A DNA stretch of 64,000 bases from NCBI RefSeq assembly GCF_958450345.1, contig NC_088782.1, positions 117,538,046-117,602,045 of the forward strand, in the 5' to 3' direction. Origin of the DNA: Calliphora vicina. Its lineage: Eukaryota; Arthropoda; Insecta; Diptera; Calliphoridae. The notes beneath the pieces are model-generated. The model was not told the DNA's origin and searched no databases. It saw nothing but the letters and a program-made list of their open reading frames with translations. The position numbers and the translations under genes are program-made. Numbering within the stretch: position 1 is the stretch's first letter; each line of letters starts with the position of its first letter. Positions 1 to 13,500 of this stretch are shown piece after piece.

Positions 1-959
1 ATCATTATGCCCACAATCCTGCATACAAACTTAATGTTGCAACAAAATAAAGAAATATTTTTCAATTCTGACTTAAATTCTAGCGAAAACTCAGCCATAT
101 TTGCAACATGAGGCAAAATCGAACATACACAGCAGCGGCAGGCTTACAAATGTATGAACGTTCAGCAAGCAACATAATGAAAATGCAATTAATTTCTCGT
201 TTCTTCTTTTTCTCTATATACATATTTTTTTCCATCTTTTTCTGCAACAAAATTTCTTTTGACTGCCTTAACAAAGACAGACAGCTGGATGGACGGACGG
301 ACGGACAAATAAGGTTATGGTGTTGATGATGCTCAGCCTTTGTTTGTGTGCAAAAAAAAAAGAAATAATAAATATTGTAGTGACTTTTACTCTGTACGCT
401 GCTTTCTGATGCCAGCCAAATGAAACTAGTAGATGTTGCAAATATTATGACTTCTGCCATTTGTTTCAATTCTTTTTTTTACTTGCTGCCCTTTTTTTTT
501 GTTCCACAACAACAAGCTGACTCATCAGGACTCGTATGGACATACACTCATATAACATTTGGTTGAATTGGTCTTCACTCTTCGCTGACTATGAGCCCAC
601 TCAGGTTAAATGAGGAAACCAATTATTTGCGCTTATAAAAGATTTGCTCCAGATACGTATCAGTTGGGTTTGGTTTTGTTTTGTTTTATTTAAAAGAGAT
701 TAATTTGTTAAAAGAAATATTAAAAATTAAACAAACAAGTAAAAGTCAAGGAAAAATTAAGCGAAATTATTGCTTTTTACTTTACTAATTCAGTTCCAGT
801 TCACCTGAACTGGGTTTATTTCGTTGGAGTTGTGAGCATTGCCTGATAAAACTTTTCAACTTTGATATCAATAGAAGACTTCTGGGATTATGTGCAGGAG
901 TTCTTCTACTGATGTAGTTCTTCTTCCGGAGTACTAAGTTTCCTTGTCGATATTCTAAT
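1..959. other. AT-rich intergenic DNA, no gene recognised
   Basis: Open frames on both strands here are short, low in complexity and unlike any family I recognise. A GGAC-type tetranucleotide run lies at about 285-305, and homopolymer A and T runs are common. Confidence 0.6.
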
Positions 960-1200
960 CCGTCATACTAGAGATACGAATGAAGTTAGACTTCATTTGA
1001 TCTCTATACTAGAGATTTGAATGAAGTCAGACTTCATTTGATCTCTATACAAAAGTTACTATTTGAAGTCTCTGTACTAGAGACACAAATGAGTCATAAT
1101 TCATCTGAAGTCTCTGTACTAGAGACACACATGAGTCATAATTCATTTGAAGTCTCTATACTTAAGATACGAATGAAGTCGTACTTCATTTTATCTCTTT
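960..1200. repeat. 43-bp tandem repeat with internal dyads, about 5 copies
   Basis: The phrase GAAGTCTCTGTACTAG recurs at 1064 and 1107, with a variant at 1150, so the period is 43 bp; two earlier degenerate copies begin near 991 and 1035. Each unit has a dyad around a TCTCT-tact-AGAGA type core, and several have a second dyad of the form AATGAAGTC-A-GACTTCATT. A 61-residue open frame across it is a by-product of the repeat. Confidence 0.8.
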
Positions 1201-1348
1201 AAATTACAGCTTAGAAGTGTGAGCTGGTATCTGGCAATCTGAGAAATTCAAAGCCAAATTCATCAGAGAAAATTTCAGAGACAGTGTCTGTTTCCTTTTG
1301 TAGAATGGTGCAATGACCATTGTGTCCAGTATAGCCTTCAGACTGGCA

Positions 1349-1754
1349 TGAGTTGTTCAACTTTACCGTAGCTACAACTTTGCTAAATATTGTTAGTGAA
1401 AAATTAGTAGACCCTGGAAGTTATTCTAAAACAAGTAAAAAAAAAATTTTTTCTTTGTATATTTTTTCAACAAAGTGCACGAAAACGCCATTTTTTGGAA
1501 AAAAAATTTTAACAAGATTTATTTGGCGAACTCCTAGCTATATTATTGCCATATAAAGTTAAGCCGTATCACAAAGTCTGAATTAGCTGTTAACCAAAAA
1601 CTGATGACACCTTATTTTCAGAAACTTTGGGGGCCCATAAAAAAAAATCGGTCACCAAAATGGACAAACTGACTATAGGGTTTTACTACTCTTTGGTAGT
1701 AGAGTCGAACCTATATAGTCATGATCGTGTGTTTTTTTCCACTGTTGCACTGTG
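1349..1754 (+). mobile_element. Single-ended fragment of the long-inverted-repeat DNA transposon
   Basis: This stretch matches, in inverted orientation, the left end of the element at 39518-41744. Shared landmarks are the CTTTACCGTAGCTACAAC block near 1361, the GCCGTATCAC block near 1563, the GGTCACCAAAATGGACAAAC block near 1652 and the terminal CACTGTG (CACAGTG read outward) at 1748-1754. The frame over 1353-1556 has a similar counterpart on the opposite strand at 39700-39942, but neither resembles a known transposase, so I treat the conservation as DNA-level. The partner end is not visible. Confidence 0.75.
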
Positions 1755-3267
1755 TTATCATTGGAAAACTTCTATCAATTTTAATTTATTATCAACAAAA
1801 TTAACCACATTCAATTATTTATCATTAACTATTAAGGTCAATGTATAAAAAACATATTAATTTGACATAACAATTAATTCCAATACCTTTTTTTATAATA
1901 CAAATTTGCTGAGATTAACATAATTTAATTAAAACATGTAATAAAAGCCAACAAAAATAATACAGCATCATAAATATTCCTCGTTTTTTTTTTGTAACTC
2001 TATTAAACATATTAAATTCCTGAAATTCATTTCCTGTTGGCTGTTTTTTAATAGTGTTCAATTCAATTTACATTAAAACACACCTTGCGTGTTACAAAAA
2101 AAACAGACAGACAGAAATATTTAAATTGAAAGAACATTTGTGCTGAGCTGGTGAAAATTAATTAAAATTATTCTACTATCAACGTCATTTTTGTAGCTCC
2201 TCTTTTTGCTATATAGTTCTAGGGATTTTTTTTTTTTTCAAAGACAGCACCTTAGTAACTACTACTCCAAGGATTGGCAACAACCAATCTCACCAACAGT
2301 CAGTCAACTCAGGCAGCCAATCCAGCCATACCAGCAGCATCATTATTCAACATAACTGAATTTTAATTGAACGCAATCAATTCAATTTCATGGCACAAAG
2401 TTAATTTGAATATAAAATTTTATTTTTTACTATAAAAATTCCTTGCTTTCTTCCTTCTAGCTCTACATTTATGTATATAAATCTTTAGTTTTCATTAACA
2501 AGAATTTCCCCAAATTGAACGATTAAATTATAGACTCTTTAAGGGATTTAAAATAATATTGTATTAGAAATAAAATAACAAAAATGCCCTCAAATTAAAA
2601 TGAACTTGCAATTAAAGAATATTTCCACGAAACAAACTATAATTAAATTTATGGATTTTTGTTAAAAAAAAAAATACAGCAAAAGTTCAAATGATTTTGT
2701 TGGCAGACGTATTTGAAATCCACTGACTGAAACCTTGCCATGGTGTGGCAAAACCGTCATAGACAAAATGACGACTGGCTGCCAGCCTGTGTAATGCTGG
2801 CAAGTATTTATTTTATTTAATTCTATTTTTGTTCCGTGCTTTTGTTTTCTCCCTCGCAATAATACTTTAAGTCTTTTGTTTAGTTTTTGATACCATCATT
2901 CCAGTTGCCTTCCTTGGCTTCCTCTTTGCTGATACTACAGCTTCCTTTCCCCGTTTTGTTTAAACCTGATGTATTTTTTTTTTATAAATTTTTGAGGCTT
3001 TACTCTGTTAGAATAACGAGCATCAAAGTTAATCAGAAATATCAATGTTTAAATACAATGAACCGGTTGGTTGTACGATGAAGTAAATGTTAGAAAAATG
3101 GTTGGTTTGTTCTGGTAAGCAGGCATCAAATTGTTTAAAAGATTTTGTTATTTACTTGTGGATTCCCACTTAATTGGATCCATATAAGCTTTATTTCATG
3201 TGTCTATTGGGTGTATGATTTTTCCAAATTTTTAGCTTTTATTTTGAAACATTTGTACGACATCAAT
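1755..3267. other. AT-rich intergenic DNA, no gene recognised
   Basis: No coding region or RNA gene is supported. Oligo-T/oligo-A tracts are frequent (about 1986, 2228 and 2665). The region ends at the mariner remnant. Confidence 0.55.
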
Positions 3268-3818
3268 TTATTCAAAATATTATCGATTGTTAGCTATGAC
3301 CCTTTCCCATCTTTCTGGCAACATATGGATTTCGATCCGAAATAACAGCTCATCCTTTGAGGCCACGAACGAATTAAGCCAATATCGGATACTCTGTTCC
3401 AAAGTGAAGCGTATCCCAGAGAGATCGTTCTGCATCGATCGAAAGAAATAGTAGTCGGACGGGATATGGTCTATAAAGCGGGAGAGGCAAAACTTCCCAA
3501 CCACTTCTTTCTAAATAGTATTTAACAGTTGTTGCAACATGTGGCCGAGTATTGTCATGATGGAATATTACGTTCTTATTCTGGACGTTTTTCGGCCAAG
3601 GCTAGATCCAAACGAATCAATGCTTCAAATACGATCTCTTACGCTTCGGGTTATTGTAATAGATCCCTTTGTTATCGTTCAAGCATAATTTCAGATATGC
3701 AAAGTCGACTTACAACATCTCACCGCTTCAATTCATATGATATCCAATTTCCCTGCTTTTGGATGAATCGTGCTGCTCGCAAATGTTTTGAAATTGCTGC
3801 TTGAGTAGCACCCAAGTT
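3268..3818 (-). pseudogene. Mariner transposase remnant A (mauritiana-type, C-terminal half)
   Basis: Tc1/mariner transposases cut and paste their own element using a DD34D catalytic triad. On the minus strand, one frame shows HDNTRPHVA (second catalytic Asp block, about 3525-3560). After a frameshift, the frame over 3280-3504 shows SDYYFFRSMQ (third Asp block) followed by ASKDELLFR and LPERWERVIANN, which is the usual C-terminus, ending at a stop at 3268-3270. The N-terminal domain and the first Asp block are not readable. The copy stops abruptly at about 3818, where a CTAGTTC-type repeat begins. The plus-strand frame at 3529-3804 is a shadow of it. Frameshifts and missing parts make it inactive. 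Confidence 0.88.
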
Positions 3819-3945
3819 TAAGTTCTAATTCAGGTTCTAGCTCAGATTCTAATTCTTGTTGTATCTTAGGTTCTAGTTCAGCTTCTGGTTGTAGTTTAGG
3901 TTCCAGTTCGTTTTTACACCAGATTCTAGTTCAGTTCTAATTTCG
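3815..3945. repeat. Short degenerate 12-bp repeat (GGTTCTAGTTCA type)
   Basis: About ten imperfect copies of the 12-bp unit that forms the large array in intron 2 of the takeout-family gene. It directly abuts the broken end of mariner remnant A. Confidence 0.75.
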
Positions 3946-4541
3946 TAATGGATTATGAACACCTTTCATTAAATTGTTTTACTCAAACAATTAATATTTG
4001 CTTCACAATTTTTCTCAGTCTCATAAAAAATCCATTCGATATATTCTAAAGGACATTCAAAAAGCTTTCTCTACTAAAATGCATCCTGTTAAATTGATTT
4101 CCTAAAGATTTAAATAAATATTGACACAAACAGAGATTATCTAGGCAAAGATAGTTATTGTAAACGTATATGAATGAATTGTACACATTGTATAAATTAA
4201 TATGACTAGAAATTAACATAAATAAAGTTAAGAGATTTTTCGATAAATTTCAAAGAAATACAAGAACAAAATGTAACTATAACACATCTACAAATTTCAT
4301 GTGGATGCCACACAATTGAAAATATAGTATTGGGTAGGATGATGATATTGTTGCATTTGATGATGAGAGTAAACAACAAATTGTATTTGTCATGAATTGC
4401 ATAAATAACGAGATAATACACCATAAACATAATAAACTGTCAATAGTGTCTTGACACATGCGAAGGAAGCAGAATTATCTTAAATGTTCAATATCAGCAT
4501 CGTCATTTGAACTACACCTACTGCTGGTGGCACAGTGGGAC
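3946..4541. other. AT-rich spacer before the 11-bp satellite
   Basis: No gene recognised. Immediately before the array (4530-4540) the sequence reads GGCACAGTGGGAC, which contains the same CACAGTG heptamer that ends the transposon at 39518; this may be chance. Confidence 0.5.
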
Positions 4542-7500
4542 AGAACTTAACTAGAACTGAACTAGAACCTGAACTAGAAACTAGAACTAGAACTGAACTA
4601 GAACTGAACTAGAACTGAACTAGAACTGAACTAGAACTGAACTAGAACTGAACTAGAACTGAACTAGAACTAGAACTAGAACTGAACTAGAACTGAACTA
4701 GAACTGAACTAGAACTGAACTAGAACTGAACTAGAACTGAACTAGAACTGAACTAGAACTGAACTAGAACTGAACTAGAACTGAACTAGAAACTGAACTA
4801 GAACTGAACTAGAACTGAACTAGAACTGAACTAGAACTGAACTAGAACTGAACTAGAACTGAACTAGAACTGAACTAGAACTGAACTAGAACTGAACTAG
4901 AACTGAACTAGAACTGAACTAGAACTGAACTAGAACTGAACTAGAACTGAACTAGAACTGAACTAGAACTGAACTAGAACTGAACTAGAACTGAACTAGA
5001 ACTGAACTAGAACTGAACTAGAACTGAACTAGAACTGAACTAGAACTGAACTAGAACTGAACTAGAACTGAACTAGAACTGAACTAGAACTGAACTAGAA
5101 CTGAACTAGAACTGAACTAGAACTGAACTAGAACTGAACTAGAACTGAACTAGAACTGAACTAGAACTGAACTAGAACTGAACTAGAACTGAACTAGAAC
5201 TGAACTAGAACTGAACTAGAACTGAACTAGAACTGAACTAGAACTAGAACTAGAACTGAACTAGAACTGAACTAGAACTGAACTAGAACTGAACTAGAAC
5301 TGAACTAGAACTGAACTAGAACTGAACTAGAACTGAACTAGAACTGAACTAGAACTGAACTAGAACTGAACTAGAACTGAACTAGAACTGAACTAGAACT
5401 GAACTAGAACTGAACTAGAACTGAACTAGAACTGAACTGAACTGAACTGAACTAGAACTGAACTAGAACTGAACTAGAACTGAACTAGAACTGAACTAGA
5501 ACTGAACTAGAACTGAACTAGAACTGAACAAGACTGAACTAGAACTGAACTAGAACTGAACTAGAACTGAACTAGAACTGAACTAGAACTGAACTAGAAC
5601 TGAACTAGAACTGAAAGAACTGAACTAGAACTGAACTAGAACTGAACTAGAACTGAACTAGAACTGAACTAGAACTGAACTAGAACTGAACTAGAACTGA
5701 ACTAGAACTGAACTAGAACTGAACTAGAACTGAACTAGAACTGAACTAGAACTGAACTAGAACTGAACTAGAACTGAACTAGAACTGAACTAGAACTGAA
5801 CTAGAACTGAACTAGAACTGAACTAGAACTGAACTAGAACTGAACTAGAACTAAACTAGAACTGAACTAGAACTGAACTAGAACTGAACTAGAACTGAAC
5901 TAGAACTGAACTAGAACTGAACTAGAACTGAACTAGAACTGAACTAGAACTGAACTTGAACTGAACTAGAACTGAACTGAACTAGAACTGAACTAGAACT
6001 GAACTAGAACTGAACTAGAACTGAACTAGAACTGAACTAGAACTGAACTAGAACTGAACTAGAACTAGAACTGAACTAGAACTGAATTAGAACTGAACTA
6101 GAACTGAAGAACTGAACTAGAACTGAACTAGAACTGAACTAGAACTGAACTGAACTGAACTAGAACTGAACTAGAACTGAACTAGAACTGAACTAGAACT
6201 GAACAAGAACTGAACTAGAACTGAACTAGAACTGAACAAGAACTGAACTAGAACTGAACTAGAACTGAACTGAACTAGAACTGAACTAGAACTGAACAAG
6301 AACTGAACTAGAACTGAACTAGAACTGAACTAGAACTGAACTAGAACTGAACAAGAACTGAACTAGAACTGAACAAGAACTGAACTAGAACTGAACTAGA
6401 ACTGAACTAGAACTGAACTAGAACTGAACTAGAACTGAACTGAACTAGAACTGAACTAGATCTGAACTAGAACTGAACTAGAACTGAACTAGAACTGAAC
6501 TAGAACTGAACTAGAACTGAACAAGAACTGAACTAGAACTGAACTAGAACTGAACTAGAACTGAACTAGAACTGAACTAGAACTGAACTAGAACTGAACA
6601 AGAACTGAACTAGAACTGAACTAGAACTGAACTAGAACTGAACTAGAACTGAACTAGAACTGAACTAGAACTGAACTAGAACTGAACTAGAACTGAACTA
6701 GAACTGAACTAGAACTGAACTGAACTAGAACTGAACTAGAACTGAATTAGAACTGAACTAGAACTGAACTAGAACTGAACTAGAACTGAACTAGAACTGA
6801 ACTAGAACTGAACTAGAACTGAACCAGAACTGAACAAGAACTGAACTAGAACTGAACTAGAACTGAACTAGAACTGAACTAGAACTGAACTAGAACTGAA
6901 CAAGAACTGAACTAGAACTGAACAAGAACTGAACTAGAACTGAACTAGAACTGAACTAGAACTGAACTAGAACTGAACTAGAACTGAACTGAACTAGAAC
7001 TGAACTAGATCTGAACTAGAACTGAACTAGAACTGAACTAGAACTGAACTTGAACTGAACTAGAACAGAACTAGAACTGAACTAGAACTGAACTAGAACT
7101 AGAACTGAACAAGAACTGAACTAGAACTGAACTAGAACTGAACTAGAACTGAACTAGAACTGAACAAGAACTGAACTAGAACTGAACTAGAACTGAACTA
7201 GAACTGAACTAGAACTGAACAAGAACTGAACTAGAACTGAACTAGAACTGAACTAGAACTGAACTAGAACTGAACAAGAACTGAACTAGAACTGAACAAG
7301 AACTGAACTAGAACTGAACTTGAACTGAACTAGAACTGAACTAGAACTGAACTAGAACTGAACAAGAACTGAACTAGAACTGAACTAGAACTGAACAAGA
7401 ACTGAACTAGAACTGAACTAGAACTGAACTAGAACTGAACTAGAACTGAACTAGAACTGAACAAGAACTGAACTAGAACTGAACAAGAACTGAACTAGAA

Positions 7501-10500
7501 CTGAACTAGAACTGAACTAGAACTGAACAAGAACTGAACTAGAACTGAACAAGAACTGAACTAGAACTGAACTAGAACTGAACTAGAACTGAACTAGAAC
7601 TGAACTAGAACTGAACTAGAACTGAACTGAACTAGAACTGAACTAGATCTGAACTAGAACTGAACTAGAACTGAACTAGAACTGAACTAGAACTGAACTA
7701 GAACTGAACAAGAACTGAACTAGAACTGAACTAGAACTGAACTAGAACTGAACTAGAACTGAACTAGAACTGAACTAGAACTGAACAAGAACTGAACTAG
7801 AACTGAACTAGAACTGAACTAGAACTGAACTAGAACTAAACTAGAACTGAACTAGAACTGAACTAGAACTGAACTAGAACTGAACTAGAACTGAACTAGA
7901 ACTGAACTGAACTAGAACTGAACTAGAACTGAATTAGAACTGAACTAGAACTGAACTAGAACTGAACTAGAACTGAACTAGAACTGAACTAGAACTGAAC
8001 TAGAACTGAACTGAACTAGAACTGAACAAGAACTGAACTAGAACTGAACTAGAACTGAACTAGAACTGAACTAGAACTGAACAAGAACTGAACTAGAACT
8101 GAACAAGAACTGAACTATAACTGAACTATAACTGAACTAGAACTGAACTAGAACTGAACTAGAACTGAACTGAACTAGAACTGAACTAGATCTGAACTAG
8201 AACTGAACTAGAACTGAACTAGAACTGAACTAGAACTGAACTTGAACTGAACTAGAACTGAACTAGAACTGAACTAGAACTGAACTAGAACTGAACAAGA
8301 ACTGAACTAGAACTGAACTAGAACTGAACTAGAACTGAACTAGAACTGAACAAGAACTGAACTAGAACTGAACTAGAACTGAACTAGAACTGAACAAGAA
8401 CTGAACTAGAACTGAACTAGAACTGAACTAGAACTGAACTAGAACTGAACAAGAACTGAACTAGAACTGAACAAGAACTGAACTAGAACTGAACTTGAAC
8501 TGAACTAGAACTGAACTAGAACTGAACTAGAACTGAACAAGAACTGAACTAGAACTGAACTAGAACTGAACTAGAACTGAACAAGAACTGAACTAGAACT
8601 GAACTAGAACTGAACTAGAACTGAACAAGAACTGAACAAGAACTGAACTAGAACTGAACTAGAACTGAACTAGAACTGAACTAGAACTGAACTAGAACTG
8701 AACTAGAACTGAACTAGAACTGAACTAGAACTGAACTAGAACTGAACTAGAACTGAACTAGAACTGAACTAGAACTGAACTAGAACTGAACTAGAACTGA
8801 ACTAGAACTGAACTAGAACTGAACTAGAACTGAACTAGAACTGAACAAGAACTGAACTAGAACTGAACAAGAACTGAACTAGAACTGAACTAGAACTGAA
8901 CTGAACTGAACTGAACTAGAACTGAACTAGAACTGAACTAGAACTGAACTAGAACTGAACTAGATCTGAACTAGAACTGAACAAGAACTGAACTAGAACT
9001 GAACAAGAACTGAACTAGAACTGAACTAGAACTGAACTAGAACTGAACTAGAACAGAACTGAACTGAACTAGAACTGAACTAGATCTGAACTAGAACTGA
9101 ACTAGAACTGAACTAGAACTGAACTAGAACTGAACTTGAACTGAACTAGAACTGAACTAGAACTGAACTAGAACTGAACAAGAACTGAACTAGAACTGAA
9201 CTAGAACTGAACTAGAACTGAACTAGAACTGAACTAGAACTGAACTAGAACTGAACTAGAACTGAACTAGAACTGAACTAGAACTGAACTAGAACTGAAC
9301 TAGAACTGAACTAGAACTGAACTGAACTAGAACTGAACTAGAACTGAATTAGAACTGAACTAGAACTGAACTAGAACTGAACTAGAACTGAACTAGAACT
9401 GAACTAGAACTGAACTAGAACTGAACTGAACTAGAACTGAACTAGAACTGAACTAGAACTGAACTAGAACTGAACAAGAACTGAACTAGAACTGAACTAG
9501 AACTGAACAAGAACTGAACTAGAACTGAACTAGAACTGAACTGAACTAGAACTGAACTAGAACTGAACAAGAACTGAACTAGAACTGAACTAGAACTGAA
9601 CTAGAACTGAACTAGAACTGAACAAGAACTGAACTAGAACTGAACAAGAACTGAACTAGAACTGAACTAGAACTGAACTAGAACTGAACTAGAACTGAAC
9701 TAGAACTGAACTGAACTAGAACTGAACTAGATCTGAACTAGAACTGAACTAGAACTGAACTAGAACTGAACTAGAACTGAACTTGAACTGAACTAGAACT
9801 GAACTAGAACTGAACTAGAACTGAACTAGAACTGAACAAGAACTGAACTAGAACTGAACTAGAACTGAACTAGAACTGAACTGGAACTGAACAAGAACTG
9901 AACTAGAACTGAACTAGAACTGAACTAGAACTGAACAAGAACTGAACTAGAACTGAACTAGAACTGAACTAGAACTGAACTAGAACTGAACTAGAACTGA
10001 TCAAGAACTGAACTAGAACTGAACTGAACTAGAACTGAACTAGAACTGAACTAGAACTGAACTAGAACTGAACTAGAACTGAACTAGAACTGAACTAGAA
10101 CTGAACTAGAACTGAACTAGAACTGAACTAGAACTGAACTAGAACTGAACTAGAACTGAACTAGAACTGAACAAGAACTGAACTAGAACTGAACAAGAAC
10201 TGAACTAGAACTGAACTAGAACTGAACTGGAACTGAACTAGAACTGAACTGAACTAGAACTGAACTAGAACTGAACAAGAACTGAACTAGAACTGAACTA
10301 GAACTGAACTAGAACTGAACAAGAACTGAACTAGAACTGAACTAGAACTGAACTAGAACTGAACTAGAACTGAACTAGAACTGAACTAGAACTGAACAAG
10401 AACTGAACTAGAACTGAACAAGAACTGAACTAGAACTGAACTAGAACTGAACTAGAACTGAACAAGAACTGAACTAGAACTGAACAAGAACTGAACTAGA

Positions 10501-13500
10501 ACTGAACTAGAACTGAACTAGAACTGAACTAGAACTGAACTAGAACTGAACTGAACTAGAACTGAACTAGATCTGAACTAGAACTGAACTAGAACTGAAC
10601 TAGAACTGAACTAGAACTGAACTAGAACTGAACAAGAACTGAACTAGAACTGAACTAGAACTGAACTAGAACTGAACTAGAACTGAACTAGAACTGAACT
10701 AGAACTGAACAAGAACTGAACTAGAACTGAACTAGAACTGAACTAGAACTGAACTAGAACTGAACTAGAACTGAACTAGAACTGAACTAGAACTGAACTA
10801 GAACTGAACTAGAACTGAACTGAACTAGAACTGAACTAGAACTGAATTAGAACTGAACTAGAACTGAACTAGAACTGAACTAGAACTGAACTAGAACTGA
10901 ACTAGAACTGAACTGAACTAGAACTGAACAAGAACTGAACTAGAACTGAACTAGAACTGAACTAGAACTGAACTAGAACTGAACAAGAACTGAACTAGAA
11001 CTGAACAAGAACTGAACTAGAACTGAACTATAACTGAACTAGAACTGAACTAGAACTGAACTAGAACTGAACTGAACTAGAACTGAACTAGATCTGAACT
11101 AGAACTGAACTAGAACTGAACTAGAACTGAACTAGAACTGAACTTGAACTGAACTAGAACTGAACTAGAACTGAACTAGAACTGAACTAGAACTGAACAA
11201 GAACTGAACTAGAACTGAACTAGAACTGAACTAGAACTGAACTAGAACTGAACAAGAACTGAACTAGAACTGAACTAGAACTGAACTAGAACTGAACAAG
11301 AACTGAACTAGAACTGAACTAGAACTGAACTAGAACTGAACTAGAACTGAACAAGAACTGAACTAGAACTGAACAAGAACTGAACTAGAACTGAACTTGA
11401 ACTGAACTAGAACTGAACTAGAACTGAACTAGAACTGAACAAGAACTGAACTAGAACTGAACTAGAACTGAACTAGAACTGAACAAGAACTGAACTAGAA
11501 CTGAACTAGAACTGAACTAGAACTGAACAAGAACTGAACAAGAACTGAACTAGAACTGAACTAGAACTGAACTAGAACTGAACTAGAACTGAACTAGAAC
11601 TGAACTAGAACTGAACTAGAACTGAACTAGAACTGAACTAGAACTGAACTAGAACTGAACTAGAACTGAACTAGAACTGAACTAGAACTGAACTAGAACT
11701 GAACTAGAACTGAACAAGAACTGAACTAGAACTGAACAAGAACTGAACTAGAACTGAACTAGAACTGAACTAGAACTGAACTGAACTGAACTGAACTAGA
11801 ACTGAACTAGAACTGAACTAGAACTGAACTAGAACTGAACTAGATCTGAACTAGAACTGAACAAGAACTGAACTAGAACTGAACAAGACCTGAACTAGAA
11901 CTGAACTAGAACTGAACTAGAACTGAACTAGAACAGAACTGAACTGAACTAGAACTGAACTAGATCTGAACTAGAACTGAACTAGAACTGAACTAGAACT
12001 GAACTAGAACTGAACTTGAACTGAACTAGAACTGAACTAGAACTGAACTAGAACTGAACAAGAACTGAACTAGAACTGAACTAGAACTGAACTAGAACTG
12101 AACTAGAACTGAACTAGAACTGAACTAGAACTGAACTAGAACTGAACTAGAACTGAACTAGAACTGAACTAGAACTGAACTAGAACTGAACTGAACTAGA
12201 ACTGAACTAGAACTGAATTAGAACTGAACTAGAACTGAACTAGAACTGAACTAGAACTGAACTAGAACTGAACTAGAACTGAACTAGAACTGAACTGAAC
12301 TAGAACTGAACTAGAACTGAACTAGAACTGAACTAGAACTGAACAAGAACTGAACTAGAACTGAACTAGAACTGAACAAGAACTGAACTAGAACTGAACT
12401 AGAACTGAACTGAACTAGAACTGAACTAGAACTGAACAAGAACTGAACTAGAACTGAACTAGAACTGAACTAGAACTGAACTAGAACTGAACAAGAACTG
12501 AACTAGAACTGAACAAGAACTGAACTAGAACTGAACTAGAACTGAACTAGAACTGAACTAGAACTGAACTAGAACTGAACTGAACTAGAACTGAACTAGA
12601 TCTGAACTAGAACTGAACTAGAACTGAACTAGAACTGAACTAGAACTGAACTTGAACTGAACTAGAACTGAACAAGAACTGAACTAGAACTGAACTAGAA
12701 CTGAACTAGAACTGAACTGGAACTGAACAAGAACTGAACTAGAACTGAACTAGAACTGAACTAGAACTGAACAAGAACTGAACTAGAACTGAACTAGAAC
12801 TGAACTAGAACTGAACTGGAACTGAACAAGAACTGAACTAGAACTGAACTAGAACTGAACTAGAACTGAACAAGAACTGAACTAGAACTGAACTAGAACT
12901 GAACTAGAACTGAACTAGAACTGAACTAGAACTGAACTAGAACTGATCAAGAACTGAACTAGAACTGAACTGAACTAGAACTGAACTAGAACTGAACTAG
13001 AACTGAACTAGAACTGAACTAGAACTGAACTAGAACTGAACTAGAACTGAACTAGAACTGAACTAGAACTGAACTAGAACTGAACAAGAACTGAACTAGA
13101 ACTGAACAAGAACTGAACTAGAACTGAACTAGAACTGAACTGGAACTGAACTAGAACTGAACTGAACTGAACTAGAACTGAACTAGAACTGAACTAGCAC
13201 TGAACTAGAACTGAACAAGAACTGAACTAGAACTGAACAAGAACTGAACTAGGACTAGAACTGAACTGAACTAGAACTGAACTAGAACTGAACTAGAACT
13301 GAACTGAACTGAACTGAACTAGAACTGAACTAGAACTGAACAAGAACTGAACTAGAACTGAAATAGAACTGAACTGAACTAGAACTGAACTAGAAATGAA
13401 CTAGAACTGAACTAGACTGAACTAGAACTGAACAAGAACTGAACTAGAACTGAACAAGAACTGAACTAGAACTGAACTAGAACTGAACTAGAACTGAACT

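Noticed and set aside
80..469. 129-residue minus-strand frame and its plus-strand overlap
   Set aside because: Low complexity (Phe, Lys and Ile runs from poly-T/A), no domain, and no splice or promoter context.
1353..1556. Similar frames at 1353-1556 (+) and 39700-39942 (-) as a conserved protein
   Set aside because: Both lie in the terminal repeat of one transposon family. DNA similarity extends beyond the frames on both sides, and no transposase motif is present.
3529..3804. 91-residue plus-strand frame
   Set aside because: It is the antisense shadow of mariner remnant A, whose family motifs are on the minus strand.
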